From positions 1-64,000 of the forward strand of contig NZ_JAIKLE010000023.1 of the NCBI RefSeq assembly GCF_022267315.1: 64,000 bases of DNA, read 5' to 3'. The position numbers and the translations under genes are program-made. The stretch is from Maribellus maritimus (GTDB taxonomy: Bacteria > Bacteroidota > Bacteroidia > Bacteroidales > Prolixibacteraceae). The notes below the pieces were generated by a model, which saw only the letters and a program-made list of their open reading frames with translations, searched no databases and was not told the DNA's origin. Positions 42,494-52,592 of the stretch are shown here, piece after piece. How positions within the stretch are numbered: position 1 is the first letter of the stretch; every line of letters starts with the position of its first letter.

Positions 42494-43546
42494 TTATTTC
42501 AGCTTTATTACACTCAGGGTATAGGGAGCATCAAATGCTGAATTTTTCAAGCCTGGAAAAGGCATATCGAAATTGGCAATAATCATTTCATCTCCCCTGA
42601 TTAGAATTTCACAAGGCTGGTCCATGCCTCCGTCTGCCCCATTTGTATCGTCATTTTCACTTAAAGTACCTACCTTGCCTTCCATTGTAACAGTGCGAAC
42701 GGCATTTTTTTCGGAATCGGCCACATAAATCAGGTTTGTTTCGGCGTCGTAAAAAATACCATCAACACAGGTCATTTTTTTATCCTGAACAAATATCTCG
42801 TTTGATTTAACCGTTCCGTTTCCATTAAATGTTATTTTAGACATCACTCCGTTACCAAAATTACCGGTATACAGATTGCCTTCTGAATCAATGGTCATAC
42901 CATCAGCACCTGCCCAATCTCCACGGTTTGTAAAAGCTGTTTTAAAATCAGCAATCAAATGCTTATCCGCTTTCCCCGGTTTTATTTTTACTGGTTCCCG
43001 ATTCATTTCTTCAAGTGTAAAGCGGTAAATTCCACTGGTACTTTCGTCTCCATCCTGATTAAGGCGTGTTTCGCTTACAAAACAGTCGTTTCCTTTCCAA
43101 ATCACAGCGTTTGCCAGGTTCATTCCTTCAACAACTATTTCGCTTTTCACAGGTTTGCCGTCTTTGAAAACAATCCTAATTAAGCGTGATTTATGATCGG
43201 TATCGTAGAAATACTGGTTATCGGCAATGTATAAGTTGCCGTCCGGACCAAAATCGAGCCCCATGGGACAAGCCATTTTCGTTTCAGGGTGCGCCGGCGT
43301 GGCATAAAAAATCGAAAGTTCGTTTTGGGGATTGATTTTCATAACCAGTCCCGGAAACGCAGGATTGTTAAAATTTGGACAGGAAAGGAAAATGTTCCCG
43401 TCATCTCCAAGCGTCATCCCGTCGGGAGTATTACAATACTCCGGTAAATCAAGAAATAACTCTGCCTTTTTTTGTGCCTGAGAAGTACAGGATACAACTG
43501 AAAAAAGACTTACCACTATAATTGTATAAAATTTAAATCGTTTCAT
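42494..43546 (-). CDS. SMP-30/gluconolactonase-like lipoprotein
   Basis: 350 residues. The lipoprotein signal ends VVSLFSVVSC (Cys20). The rest is a six-bladed propeller, with YCNTPDGMTLGDDGNIFLSCPN, GLDFGPDGNLYIADN and GADGMTIDSEGNLYTGNFGNG as blade motifs like those of SMP-30 lactonases. Metal-ligand residues (Glu/Asp/Asn) are probable but not placed with certainty. It would hydrolyse an aldonolactone in the periplasm. The FAD oxidoreductase, also exported, sits two genes upstream and could make the lactone. It lies 59 bp after the GH29 gene. Confidence 0.85.
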   Translation of the reverse strand: MKRFKFYTIIVVSLFSVVSCTSQAQKKAELFLDLPEYCNTPDGMTLGDDGNIFLSCPNFNNPAFPGLVMKINPQNELSIFYATPAHPETKMACPMGLDFGPDGNLYIADNQYFYDTDHKSRLIRIVFKDGKPVKSEIVVEGMNLANAVIWKGNDCFVSETRLNQDGDESTSGIYRFTLEEMNREPVKIKPGKADKHLIADFKTAFTNRGDWAGADGMTIDSEGNLYTGNFGNGVMSKITFNGNGTVKSNEIFVQDKKMTCVDGIFYDAETNLIYVADSEKNAVRTVTMEGKVGTLSENDDTNGADGGMDQPCEILIRGDEMIIANFDMPFPGLKNSAFDAPYTLSVIKLK

Positions 43547-43605
43547 TTTTTATTATTTATTATGAATACTTAATGTAGTTTCTAAAACCTACTGCAAATC
43601 ATTGA

Positions 43606-45042
43606 TTACTCTATAACGCAACCCGGCAAAAGAGAAAACTTGATAACATAAGCATGTTTCCCTGAAATATCACCTGAAAAATTGATCTTTACATTGGTTC
43701 CATCCTGTTTCCATTTTGGATTAAAATGGTTTCCGAGTAAACTTAGCTCTGTGTCTTTTTCAAGAACTATATTCCTAAATACTTCCTCATATTCAGGAAT
43801 TTCGAACATAATCAGATACAATTCATCTCCCTTTTTTGTAAAGCGGTATTCTTTCCCGGAGACGGTTTCCCCGAAGTAAACCTGCCATGTTTTTGTATCA
43901 TAAATAGCTTCCCCGTTAATTTTCATCCACTCACCCAATTCTTTCAGGCGATCTAACTGAATAGCCGGAATTGTCCCATCGGGTTTCGGCCCCACATTGA
44001 TTAAGAGGTTACCATTTTTACTGACCACATCTATCAACAGGTGAATTAAATCGGTAGAACTCAGTGTATGGGCATCCTCTTCAAACTGATTGTAACCAAA
44101 AGAATAACCTAATCCACGGCAACTTTCCCATTTATCCTCCTGTATCGATTCGAATTTACTGTATTCGGGAGTACTGAAATCAGATAACCCAGATGCCCCC
44201 CAACGATTGTTGATAACGCCTTCTGGAATAAGGTTATAATAGTCGGCAACAATGCCTGAAATATTTCCTTGATCTGGATAATAAATATCGCCCCATAAAA
44301 CCGATGGCTGATACTTTTCGATTAGCTCGCGAAGATGAGCATCCGCTATATTGGCATATTCCAATGAATGTGGCATTGAAACTTTTATATCGCGCATTCC
44401 TAAAATAGGAGTACGGTTAAAAGTCCAGTCTAGCCCGCCAGAATAGTAAAGTCCCATTTTCATACCTTTATCCCTCACGGCTTTCGTCAATTCTCCAACA
44501 ATATCGCGTGATACGGACTCTGCTTTCTCTGTTATGTTGTTGTTGTTTACACGCGAGGGCCAAAGCGTATATCCATCATGATGTTTAGAGGTTAACACCA
44601 CATACCTTGCACCTGTATTTTTAAAAATCTCAGCCATTTCTTCCGGCTTCCAAGCGGCAAGTTCCTTATTGAAAGTTTCGGAGAATCTATAGTAATTAAA
44701 ATCCAGCCCGTAATGATTCTTGTGGTATTCATAAGTTGGGGAACCTTTTATACGCAGGGTATTAAGGTACCATTCAGCATAAGCATTATTCATAAACCAA
44801 TCACGGGGATCTTTATTCATTACATCGGTTATAGTCCCTTTTGTTGGAGCAAAAGCAGGAACAGAATACAATCCCCAGTGGATGAAGATGCCCAATTTGG
44901 CATCGTTAAACCATTGAGGGGATTTGTGTTGTTTAAGCTGATTTAAATCGTTAAAATAGATAACCTGAGAGGTGTCAACAGATTGTGATTTAGCTGACAA
45001 AACACAAAGCGTCAGCACAAAAAATGTCAATTTTTTCCACAT
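43606..45042 (-). CDS. Exported GH29 alpha-L-fucosidase
   Basis: 478 residues with a signal peptide (1-19). The catalytic (beta/alpha)8 barrel has KLGIFIHWGLYSVPAFAP (His55), LTSKHHDGYTLWPS (His154-His155), GLYYSGGLDW and the proposed nucleophile Asp252 in SVLWGDIYYPD. The downstream part gives NGNLLINVGPKPDGTIP, a strong GH29 mark, and a beta-sandwich C-terminal domain. It releases alpha-linked L-fucose, or occasionally other 6-deoxy sugars, in the periplasm. It is placed between the FAD enzyme and the SMP-30-like protein in PUL1. Confidence 0.95.
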   Translation of the reverse strand: MWKKLTFFVLTLCVLSAKSQSVDTSQVIYFNDLNQLKQHKSPQWFNDAKLGIFIHWGLYSVPAFAPTKGTITDVMNKDPRDWFMNNAYAEWYLNTLRIKGSPTYEYHKNHYGLDFNYYRFSETFNKELAAWKPEEMAEIFKNTGARYVVLTSKHHDGYTLWPSRVNNNNITEKAESVSRDIVGELTKAVRDKGMKMGLYYSGGLDWTFNRTPILGMRDIKVSMPHSLEYANIADAHLRELIEKYQPSVLWGDIYYPDQGNISGIVADYYNLIPEGVINNRWGASGLSDFSTPEYSKFESIQEDKWESCRGLGYSFGYNQFEEDAHTLSSTDLIHLLIDVVSKNGNLLINVGPKPDGTIPAIQLDRLKELGEWMKINGEAIYDTKTWQVYFGETVSGKEYRFTKKGDELYLIMFEIPEYEEVFRNIVLEKDTELSLLGNHFNPKWKQDGTNVKINFSGDISGKHAYVIKFSLLPGCVIE

Positions 45043-45078
45043 AAAAACTTAGATTAATTAATGAGCACTTACCGAATA

Positions 45079-47370
45079 TTATTTATCCTTTATTACACTG
45101 ATATTCGATATCGATTTTGTACGTACATTGTCGGTGTAGTATACTGCTATTTTTTTATCTTTTGATATTTCAAATACAGGAATACCATTTCCTGATTGCC
45201 CGTGTCCCAGCCAGTTACAGACCAAAATATTGCCGTTGGACAGGACATCGATACCTGCCAGCCAGTTCATTTTTATTTCAGGAAAATCTTTTTTGGACAC
45301 TCGCCAAACTACATTTCCCTTTGAGTCTAACTCTCTGACAGAACATGCTGAACCATCACAAATTATGGTATTTCCGGTATCCAAACGAACCGCTTCGAAA
45401 CATTTGCCGGGAGAATTGAATGTTCTTAATAATTTACCGTTTTTATTGTATTCAGCCACCAGATTGTCTCCTTCCTGGCAAACCAGATAGTTATCATTTT
45501 TAAGCTGGCGTGCCATTCGAATAGCATCGTGCCCGCGTTTATCTGTTTTTAGTTGAATTTTTTTTCTTACATTTCCCTCATTGTCAACTTCCACGAGGCT
45601 AGCATCTTTATTGATCCCAATTAAAGTATGCCCGTTATTTAGCCGCTGACAAGTATGAATTTCGCCCTCTGTTTCAAAGTTGAAAATTACTTTTTTTTGC
45701 TTTGTTACCTCCATTACACCACCGCGCCCGTTTTTTCCATGATGATAAGTAAAAAGAACATTACCATTAGGGAGGTTCCAGATATCCTGACAATTGGATG
45801 CGGGGTAACTCCATTCAATCTCTCCTGTGGTGGATATGTGATAAATAGAATCATTACCATTATCACTGCATAAAAAGCTATATTCTTTTTTACCGATTGT
45901 TTGATTTATTGGTAACGGATCGGCATCCAATATTTCTTTGGGGCGCAATTTCAGGTTCATTTCTGCCTGGACTCTTTCTACAGGAATATTCCAAACGGGC
46001 CTATCCAAATTCACACATAGCCAGGCTGCAAAGCCCGCAGCGTGTCCTAAACTCATCATTGTTCGTGACAACCGGCAACTAGAGGCTGCAATATGGCTAA
46101 ATCCCGCCCCGCGGCATGCAATAAGCACATTGTCCCAACCAACCGGCAACATACAACGGTAAGGGACACCGTATGCTTCCTTCAATATCTTTAAGTTACT
46201 GGTCTTCCCGTGTATGTCCATTGGATGATCTGCTACTGTAACAATATCAGGGTGATTTTGCCCGGAAAGACCGGCGAGCAAATCATGTTGAGTCAATACA
46301 TATTCACATACAGTTCTGTAGCTTTCCCGGATACCAAGCATTGGAGCATAACTATCAAATTCATAATCCTTAAAGTGTGGGTATGTACGAAGTTTTGCCC
46401 AATGTTTATCCACCTGTTTACATCCATATGAATAAACACTATCTCTTTCCCGGTTAAGGAAAAGGTCGCCTTCAATTATTCCAAGAGGGTTGACAGTAAT
46501 TTTTTGTTGTTCGCCAACCGGCCCCGTTGTATGTGCAACTACATTATATTTAAAGTCGTCGGGCGTTCCACGGTTTTCTTTTTTTAATCCTTTTGATGGT
46601 TTTATCTGATAGCACAACGACAATGCATTCAGCGAATGGGTTCCCTGTTCTGGTGCCGACGGCTCTCCAAAACGCGATTGGGATTCTTCACCAAGCATCA
46701 TTTCGCAACCAATATCCCTGCAAAAAAAGGCTCCTCCTGTACAATCGATAAATACTTTTGCATTTATAATATATTTCTCTCCGGTAGTTGAAATTGCTTC
46801 AATACTTTTTACCTGTGAATTCTCCGTTATTGCATTGGTGAATTTCGTGTTAAGTAATAAACGACAATTCCCGGTCTCGCCTAACATTTGCCGAACTGTT
46901 TTATCAAATTTATCGACATCGAAGACAACATTTGAACATTGCAAGTTTACGTTGAGATCAGAGCGTCGTAATGAATGGCTATAATTCAATTTATCATCCG
47001 TTAAAAAGATACCATAAGGCTCGTCACTTTGGTAAGCGTGAACTTGCTTACAAACTCCAACTGCATTCTCTATTTCCGACAAACGATTAAATATTTCCTG
47101 CGAGAAAGAACATCCGGGCCCCGGCTCCCAACTGTTCACATAGGCCTGCGTACTGGTACCTCCTACTTTGTCTTGTTTCTCCACTACAACAACTTTGGCA
47201 CCCGCTCTGGAAGCAGCCAGAGCAGCACCAATTCCTGAACTACCTGCGCCAATTACACAGACATCAGTACTGAATTTTATTGTTTTGTCATTGCTACTGT
47301 ATAAATTATGGATATTAAATACAGCAATTAAAAACACGGCGAAACACTTTATGCTGAATATATTATTCAT
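45079..47370 (-). CDS. Exported FAD-dependent oxidoreductase fused to a beta-propeller
   Basis: 763 residues with an N-terminal signal (about 1-25). The FAD domain (about 35-490, PF12831-like) begins VCVIGAGSSGIGAALAASRAG with GAGSSG at 41-46, then VVVVEKQDKVGGTSTQAYVNSW. A second FAD contact is FIDCTGGAFFCRDIG, and AACRGAGFSHIA-like residues close the domain. After about 495 a PQQ/NHL-type propeller follows, with repeated blades such as LPNGNVLFTYHHGK, LNNGHTLIGINKDASLVEVDNEGNVRKK and LDTGNTIICDGS. Fusion of these two domains is unusual. I infer oxidation of a sugar in the periplasm. The electron acceptor is unknown. Confidence 0.85.
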   Translation of the reverse strand: MNNIFSIKCFAVFLIAVFNIHNLYSSNDKTIKFSTDVCVIGAGSSGIGAALAASRAGAKVVVVEKQDKVGGTSTQAYVNSWEPGPGCSFSQEIFNRLSEIENAVGVCKQVHAYQSDEPYGIFLTDDKLNYSHSLRRSDLNVNLQCSNVVFDVDKFDKTVRQMLGETGNCRLLLNTKFTNAITENSQVKSIEAISTTGEKYIINAKVFIDCTGGAFFCRDIGCEMMLGEESQSRFGEPSAPEQGTHSLNALSLCYQIKPSKGLKKENRGTPDDFKYNVVAHTTGPVGEQQKITVNPLGIIEGDLFLNRERDSVYSYGCKQVDKHWAKLRTYPHFKDYEFDSYAPMLGIRESYRTVCEYVLTQHDLLAGLSGQNHPDIVTVADHPMDIHGKTSNLKILKEAYGVPYRCMLPVGWDNVLIACRGAGFSHIAASSCRLSRTMMSLGHAAGFAAWLCVNLDRPVWNIPVERVQAEMNLKLRPKEILDADPLPINQTIGKKEYSFLCSDNGNDSIYHISTTGEIEWSYPASNCQDIWNLPNGNVLFTYHHGKNGRGGVMEVTKQKKVIFNFETEGEIHTCQRLNNGHTLIGINKDASLVEVDNEGNVRKKIQLKTDKRGHDAIRMARQLKNDNYLVCQEGDNLVAEYNKNGKLLRTFNSPGKCFEAVRLDTGNTIICDGSACSVRELDSKGNVVWRVSKKDFPEIKMNWLAGIDVLSNGNILVCNWLGHGQSGNGIPVFEISKDKKIAVYYTDNVRTKSISNISVIKDK

Positions 47371-47454
47371 TCTTAAGCTCCTTTCGAAATTTGTAATTAT
47401 TTGGGCAGAAGAGCCAATTTTCAGGTTTAAAACTTTTTCTTAAAAGAAAAGGCC

Positions 47455-47489
47455 AGTTGATTAAATCGTATATACTGACTCAATCAACT
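47455..47489. promoter_or_regulatory. Inverted repeat between susD and the PUL1 enzyme genes
   Basis: AGTTGATT (47455-47462) and AATCAACT (47482-47489) form a perfect 8-bp stem with a 19-nt loop. On the minus strand it is followed by GGCC and a T-rich run. It lies 16 bp beyond the SusD stop codon and could reduce read-through or stabilise the susCD mRNA, giving higher expression of susCD than of the enzymes. Confidence 0.5.
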
Positions 47490-47504
47490 AACCTTTACAA
47501 AACA

Positions 47505-49013
47505 CTAATAACCAGGATTCTGTTCCAAAACGTCATTCGCCATAATTTCAAGATCCGGTATAGGAAAAAGCCTGTTTGTTTGTGTAACTTTTGACGCTAT
47601 ACTGCTGGCATTTACTACCTCTACAAACCTATTTTGTCTGATCAGATCCCATCGATGATGTCCTTCAAAACAAAGCTCCATATCACGTTCTTTCCATACA
47701 GCCTGTCTAAATTCATCCTGACTTAATCCGGATAAATCAGGTAACTCAGCAATCTCCTCCTGCTCATCGATGTTATTTTGATTCTCATCACGAGCTCTTT
47801 TCCGAATACTGTTTATCGCTTCATATGCCTCCGTTGTCGGACCATTCACTTCATTCTCAGCTTCAGCAAATATTAGTAAAACATCTGCATATCTTATTAC
47901 CATCCAATTCGCATCATCGCCCCCTATTCTTGTCGTATACAAAGGGTCCCAAAATTTCATACAACAAGGGCCAGCCTGAGCCGGTCCGGTTGCTGTAATT
48001 TCAGGATAATAAGGAGATGGAAATTGGTCTACAATGGTCAGTCTTTTTCTGTAGTGGTTGGGAACAGAATTGAAAAACTGACTCTCAGCAGCGATTGCAG
48101 AATAAGAAGGCTCTCCATTACCGTTTGGATTTATTTCAACATTCCTTGAAGCAAATTGTCTGCTTAAAGTGCTTCCTAACCCCTCGGTAGTTCCTCCCAT
48201 AAATTGAATGGAAAATATGTGTTCTTTTCCGTTCTCTTTTGTTATATCAAACACATCTTTAAGATTAGCTAATAATTCATATGTACCGGAACTTATAACT
48301 TCCTTTGATTTACTTAATGCGTTTGAAAAGTCACCTTTTTGTAAATATGCTTTGGCCATTAAAGCTTTGCTGGCCCCCCTGGTTGCACGACCAATATTTG
48401 TCCCTTCATATGTGTCCGGCAAAACCGTTTCACAGAATTCCAAATCGTCAAATATTAAATTATATATTTCTTCAACAGAAGCTCTGGGCAAACGATTATT
48501 CGTATCATCTACAGTTGGTTCTGTTATTTTGGGCACACCTCCAAATGCTCTAACAAGTTCAAAATATGAAAGGGCTCTCAAAAAACGAGCTTCCCCCACA
48601 TATCTTTCTTTCAGATCGGTATCCATTGTTATATCGGGAATATTCTTAATCGCGACGTTCGCATAATTAATGGTTCTGTACATTTGCGTCCAAAATCCTC
48701 TAAAAGTTGGATCTGCCGCGGTATATTCACCATTGTCCAATGTCGCAGATCCTTCGCCATTATTAGCCACTTCTGTTGAGATGTCGCCATAATACCAGGC
48801 ATTAAACGTATAATGTCCTTTAATGGAAGAATAAATAGCTGAAATGCTGGCATCAGCATCTTTGGCTGTTTTAAAAAAGTTTTCTCCTCCAACAGAAGAT
48901 CGGGGGGTTTCAGTTAAAAATTCTTCACATGAAAGCAATAAAGACGAAAGGAAAATGAAAACTAAAAAATATTTTCCATTATACCTCTTAAAATAATTGT
49001 ATGATTTTTTCAT
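47505..49013 (-). CDS. SusD/RagB glycan-binding lipoprotein
   Basis: 502 residues. The lipoprotein signal is FLSSLLLSC with Cys29, followed by EEFLTETPRS, a normal SusD mature start. The SusD-like helical TPR core has YRTINYANVAIKNIPDI, EARFLRALSYFELVRAFGGVP and the C-terminal LRQ-type EGHHRWDLIRQ. The last residues LEQNPGY fit the family. It binds glycan at the cell surface and lids the SusC transporter next to it (18 bp upstream). The glycan is unknown, but sulfated and fucosylated ones suit the enzymes nearby. Confidence 0.95.
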   Translation of the reverse strand: MKKSYNYFKRYNGKYFLVFIFLSSLLLSCEEFLTETPRSSVGGENFFKTAKDADASISAIYSSIKGHYTFNAWYYGDISTEVANNGEGSATLDNGEYTAADPTFRGFWTQMYRTINYANVAIKNIPDITMDTDLKERYVGEARFLRALSYFELVRAFGGVPKITEPTVDDTNNRLPRASVEEIYNLIFDDLEFCETVLPDTYEGTNIGRATRGASKALMAKAYLQKGDFSNALSKSKEVISSGTYELLANLKDVFDITKENGKEHIFSIQFMGGTTEGLGSTLSRQFASRNVEINPNGNGEPSYSAIAAESQFFNSVPNHYRKRLTIVDQFPSPYYPEITATGPAQAGPCCMKFWDPLYTTRIGGDDANWMVIRYADVLLIFAEAENEVNGPTTEAYEAINSIRKRARDENQNNIDEQEEIAELPDLSGLSQDEFRQAVWKERDMELCFEGHHRWDLIRQNRFVEVVNASSIASKVTQTNRLFPIPDLEIMANDVLEQNPGY

Positions 49014-49031
49014 TTTGTTACGTTTTAAAAA

Positions 49032-52000
49032 TTAGAAATCAACTTGAACCCCAAATCTCAATATTTTTGCAATTGGATAAGTACCTGCATCAATGCCCAT
49101 TGCTGTGCTGGTGTTCCCCATAACGCTTACTTCAGGATTATAGCCGGAATAATTTGTTAATGTAACCAGATTGTCGGCCGAAACATATATTCTAAATCGA
49201 TCAAATAAATTAACCGGGATCTTGTAACCAAACGTTAAATTTTGAAGTCGAACATAAGAACCATCTTCGATGTATTGTGTGGATACACGATTTACAAAAG
49301 TTCCTGATCTTCCAGAAGGACGATCATTTTTAAACATTGTATTTGAAGTCCCTGTACCGTCCCAGGCGTTAATGTACTCAGTGAGGGCGTTATTTACATT
49401 TACCTGTGAAGTTAACTCAATGGCGTTTGCATTAAATACATCGTTCCCGTATACGCCGTTAATCTGGAAACTCAAATCAAAGTTCTTATAAGTAAATGAG
49501 TTATTGATCCCAAACTCAAAATCAGGATGTGGATTACCGATGATTGTTTCATCCTTTCCCTCCTCGAAAACTCCGTTGCCATCAATATCCCGGTAATTTT
49601 CGAAACCAGGTCCCACATTCGTATTTTCAGACATATGTCCAGCCAGAAATTCTTCTTCTGTTTGCCAAAGCCCGTCAAATATATTTCCCCAGAAAACTCC
49701 GATTGGCTCTCCAACCATAATAACTGTTGCTGCTCCACCATTTTTTTGTACCAATCCTCGGCCAAATGAAGGTCCAAAGAAACGGTCGGCATCAGCAAGA
49801 GCAATTACCTTGTTTCTGTTGAAAGAAATATTTCCTGAAGCGTTCCAGCTAAAATTTCCTTTGTTTACATTAACATTTAAACCCAGTTCAAGACCTTTAT
49901 TTTCTACGCTACCTATATTTTGTAAAACTGTCGCATACCCGCCCTGTCTGGGTACCGAAACAGGGAATAAAAGGTCGTTGGTTTTCTTGTAATAATAGTC
50001 AGCCGTAAAGCTTAACAAATTGTTGAAAATTCCCAAATCCACACCGGCATCGTACTGGTTTGTTGTTTCCCATTTCAAATCGGGGTTAACCAATGCTCCC
50101 GGAGCAACAGCGGTACTTGAACTTTCGCCAAAAACATAAGAATCAATTTTGTTGTACAACTGAACGTTTTGGTACAAAGGAATATCCTGGTTACCTGTTC
50201 GTCCATAGCTTGCTCTTACTTTCAAATTACTCATCCAATCAACATCCTGCAAAAACTCCTCCTGATTCACTCTCCATGCCAAAGCTCCGGATGGGAAAAA
50301 GCCAAAACGATTATTCTCTCCAAAGCGGCTTGAACCGTCATATCTGGCAGAAACCGTTACTAAATATTTGTTTGCATAATCATAGTTGATACGGCCAATG
50401 GTAGAGGCCATAGACCATCTGTTGTATCCGGATGAAGGGAAAGTAGGTTCACTTCCAATCCCCAAGTCATAATATTGCGTAATATCTGAGAAGAAATCAG
50501 TACTACCAGCCGCCAGGGTCTCTCCGATTGCCTGTTGAGCAGTGAAACCAACCAAAGCTGTAAAAGAATGAACTTCATTGAATTGTTTGGTGTATGTTAG
50601 GGTATTTTCATTTACCCAATTAAATCTTTGTGATGTTGATACACTTGCACTTCCGTTTGAAGCAGTTTGTGAAATAAAATAAGATGGAATATATGAATTT
50701 GATCTCCCGTAAAGTATGTCAACCCCTAAAGCAACTTTTGCAGTTAACCCCTCTATTATTTCGTATGAACCTGCAAAATTATTTAAAATATGTGTCCGGT
50801 TATAATTGCTTGCTTGCTCATATGCCATCTGAACCGGATTTTGTACATTTATATTTGCCATTATACCCGTTTCCTGCCAGTATTCCCGCTGGCTGAAATA
50901 ACTTCCGTCATCATTCTTAACCGGCGAAGTTGGTGCAGCAATGAGTGCATTGTATATAACTCCACCACTATTCACACCGGCATTCGTATTTATGCTGCGA
51001 TTATATTCGTAACTGGCGTTAATATTTGCATTAAAGCTAAATTTTTCGTTTGCTTTATGTTCAACATTTATTCCAAAAGTTCCTCTGCTATATTCTGAAT
51101 TAATTACGATTCCTTCCTGGTTTAAATAATTAGCTGAAACTGAAAATGTAGTTTTTTCATTTCCTCCACTAACCGATACATTATGACTTTGCATAATCGC
51201 CGTTCTGAATATTTCATCCTGCCAATCAGTCCCTTGTCCCATTTGATCAATTTCAGACTGAGGGAAGGCCCTCCCAATTAAGGAACCATTTCTGAAACGG
51301 TCCCAAAATGTACGCTGAGCGGTTGCCCATTCATTTGCATTCATGAGATCAATTTTTTTAGCAATATTTTGAGCTCCGTAATACGCTTGATAGCTCACTC
51401 GTGTATCGCCAGACTGCCCTTTTCTGGTTGTCACCAATATCACTCCATTCGCTCCCCTGGCACCGTAAATAGCTGTAGCAGAAGCATCTTTCAAAACGGT
51501 AATTGATTCTATATCGTTAGGATTTATAAATGATATTCCAGAACTTAAAGGAAAGCCGTCAACAACCCATAAAGGATCGTTTCCGTATTGAATTGAATTA
51601 ATCCCTCTGATTCGAACAATTGGTGTTTGCCCGGGAGCACTGTTCGGCTGAACAATCTGTACACCCGACACCTGCCCCTGAAGTCCTTGATCTATAGATG
51701 TAATTCCGCGTTGTGTAATCTTTTCATTATTGATAGAAGATATTGAACCGGTAAGATCACTTTTTTTCATTGTTCCATAACCAATGGCAACTACTTCTTC
51801 AATTCCAATGGCATCGACCACCATAGTTATATCGATTGTTGATTGAGTCCCGACAATAACTTCTTGTGTCTTCATTCCAACAAAAGAAAATATCAATTTG
51901 TCTTCAGGTTGAATGTTCATTAATGAATATTGTCCATCGGCCCCGGTTACCGTACCATTTGATGTTCCGCTAACAACCACAGTTACACCCGGAACGGGAG

Positions 52001-52445
52001 CGCCGGAAGCATCGGTTACCTTCCCTGAAACTGCTTTTTGTTGCAGCAGCACCACGTTTTTCTCAAAATTACTCTGATTCCCCTTCTTTTTAACTATTAT
52101 ATAGCGATCAAAAATTTCATATGAAATATCTAAATCGTTAAATACGCCATTTAGAATTTCTTCAATTTTTGAATCATCTGCATTAATAGTTACTTTTCTG
52201 GAGAGATCTACGTCTCCTGACTCGTAGAAAAATCGGAACTCAGTGTCTTTTTCGATCTGATCAAAAACTTCCGAAAGCATCACATCTTTTAGTTTAAAGG
52301 TTAGCCTTGCAGATTGTGAATATGTAGAGGCTGAAACCTGAACGAGGGCAATCATCAGAAACAAACACGTTATTTTCATAACTCTCAAAAGCTTAGTTAA
52401 ATGGGAAACTCTCCTATTCCCATTATAGGTTTTAATTTTTTTCAT
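49032..52445 (-). CDS. SusC/RagA TonB-dependent receptor with STN domain
   Basis: 1137 residues. After the signal sequence (to about 45, VSASTYSQ), the STN domain (about 48-120, LTFKLKDVMLSEVFDQIEKD) can contact FecR. A carboxypeptidase-like regulatory domain (about 137-215, GKVTDASGAPVPGVTVVV) follows, then the plug domain with VRIRGINSIQYGNDPLWVVDGFPL, and the 22-strand barrel ending RFGVQVDF. It imports oligosaccharides through the outer membrane with TonB energy. The STN domain indicates signalling to the upstream FecR and sigma factor when ligand is bound. It is followed by susD after 18 bp. Confidence 0.96.
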   Translation of the reverse strand: MKKIKTYNGNRRVSHLTKLLRVMKITCLFLMIALVQVSASTYSQSARLTFKLKDVMLSEVFDQIEKDTEFRFFYESGDVDLSRKVTINADDSKIEEILNGVFNDLDISYEIFDRYIIVKKKGNQSNFEKNVVLLQQKAVSGKVTDASGAPVPGVTVVVSGTSNGTVTGADGQYSLMNIQPEDKLIFSFVGMKTQEVIVGTQSTIDITMVVDAIGIEEVVAIGYGTMKKSDLTGSISSINNEKITQRGITSIDQGLQGQVSGVQIVQPNSAPGQTPIVRIRGINSIQYGNDPLWVVDGFPLSSGISFINPNDIESITVLKDASATAIYGARGANGVILVTTRKGQSGDTRVSYQAYYGAQNIAKKIDLMNANEWATAQRTFWDRFRNGSLIGRAFPQSEIDQMGQGTDWQDEIFRTAIMQSHNVSVSGGNEKTTFSVSANYLNQEGIVINSEYSRGTFGINVEHKANEKFSFNANINASYEYNRSINTNAGVNSGGVIYNALIAAPTSPVKNDDGSYFSQREYWQETGIMANINVQNPVQMAYEQASNYNRTHILNNFAGSYEIIEGLTAKVALGVDILYGRSNSYIPSYFISQTASNGSASVSTSQRFNWVNENTLTYTKQFNEVHSFTALVGFTAQQAIGETLAAGSTDFFSDITQYYDLGIGSEPTFPSSGYNRWSMASTIGRINYDYANKYLVTVSARYDGSSRFGENNRFGFFPSGALAWRVNQEEFLQDVDWMSNLKVRASYGRTGNQDIPLYQNVQLYNKIDSYVFGESSSTAVAPGALVNPDLKWETTNQYDAGVDLGIFNNLLSFTADYYYKKTNDLLFPVSVPRQGGYATVLQNIGSVENKGLELGLNVNVNKGNFSWNASGNISFNRNKVIALADADRFFGPSFGRGLVQKNGGAATVIMVGEPIGVFWGNIFDGLWQTEEEFLAGHMSENTNVGPGFENYRDIDGNGVFEEGKDETIIGNPHPDFEFGINNSFTYKNFDLSFQINGVYGNDVFNANAIELTSQVNVNNALTEYINAWDGTGTSNTMFKNDRPSGRSGTFVNRVSTQYIEDGSYVRLQNLTFGYKIPVNLFDRFRIYVSADNLVTLTNYSGYNPEVSVMGNTSTAMGIDAGTYPIAKILRFGVQVDF

Positions 52446-52500
52446 ACATTTGAAATGTTTAAGTTCGATAATTAAGCCAGTGGCTTTTTTATTGATTTTT

Positions 52501-52557
52501 AAAAAGGAAACACTGGAATGTTTCCGCTAATGAAGGGAAATGCTGGCGGCATTTCTC
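52501..52557 (-). terminator. Double-hairpin terminator between fecR and susC
   Basis: On the minus strand, a first hairpin GAAATGC/GCATTTC (52537-52555, extended with one G-U) is followed by GGAAACA/TGTTTCC (52506-52525), and then TTTTT. The second is a normal rho-independent terminator. It separates the sigma-fecR transcript from susC, which must have its own promoter at about 52446-52500. Confidence 0.75.
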
Positions 52558-52592
52558 TTCTTTTTAGTTCATTTAGTTTTCACATAAGCTAT

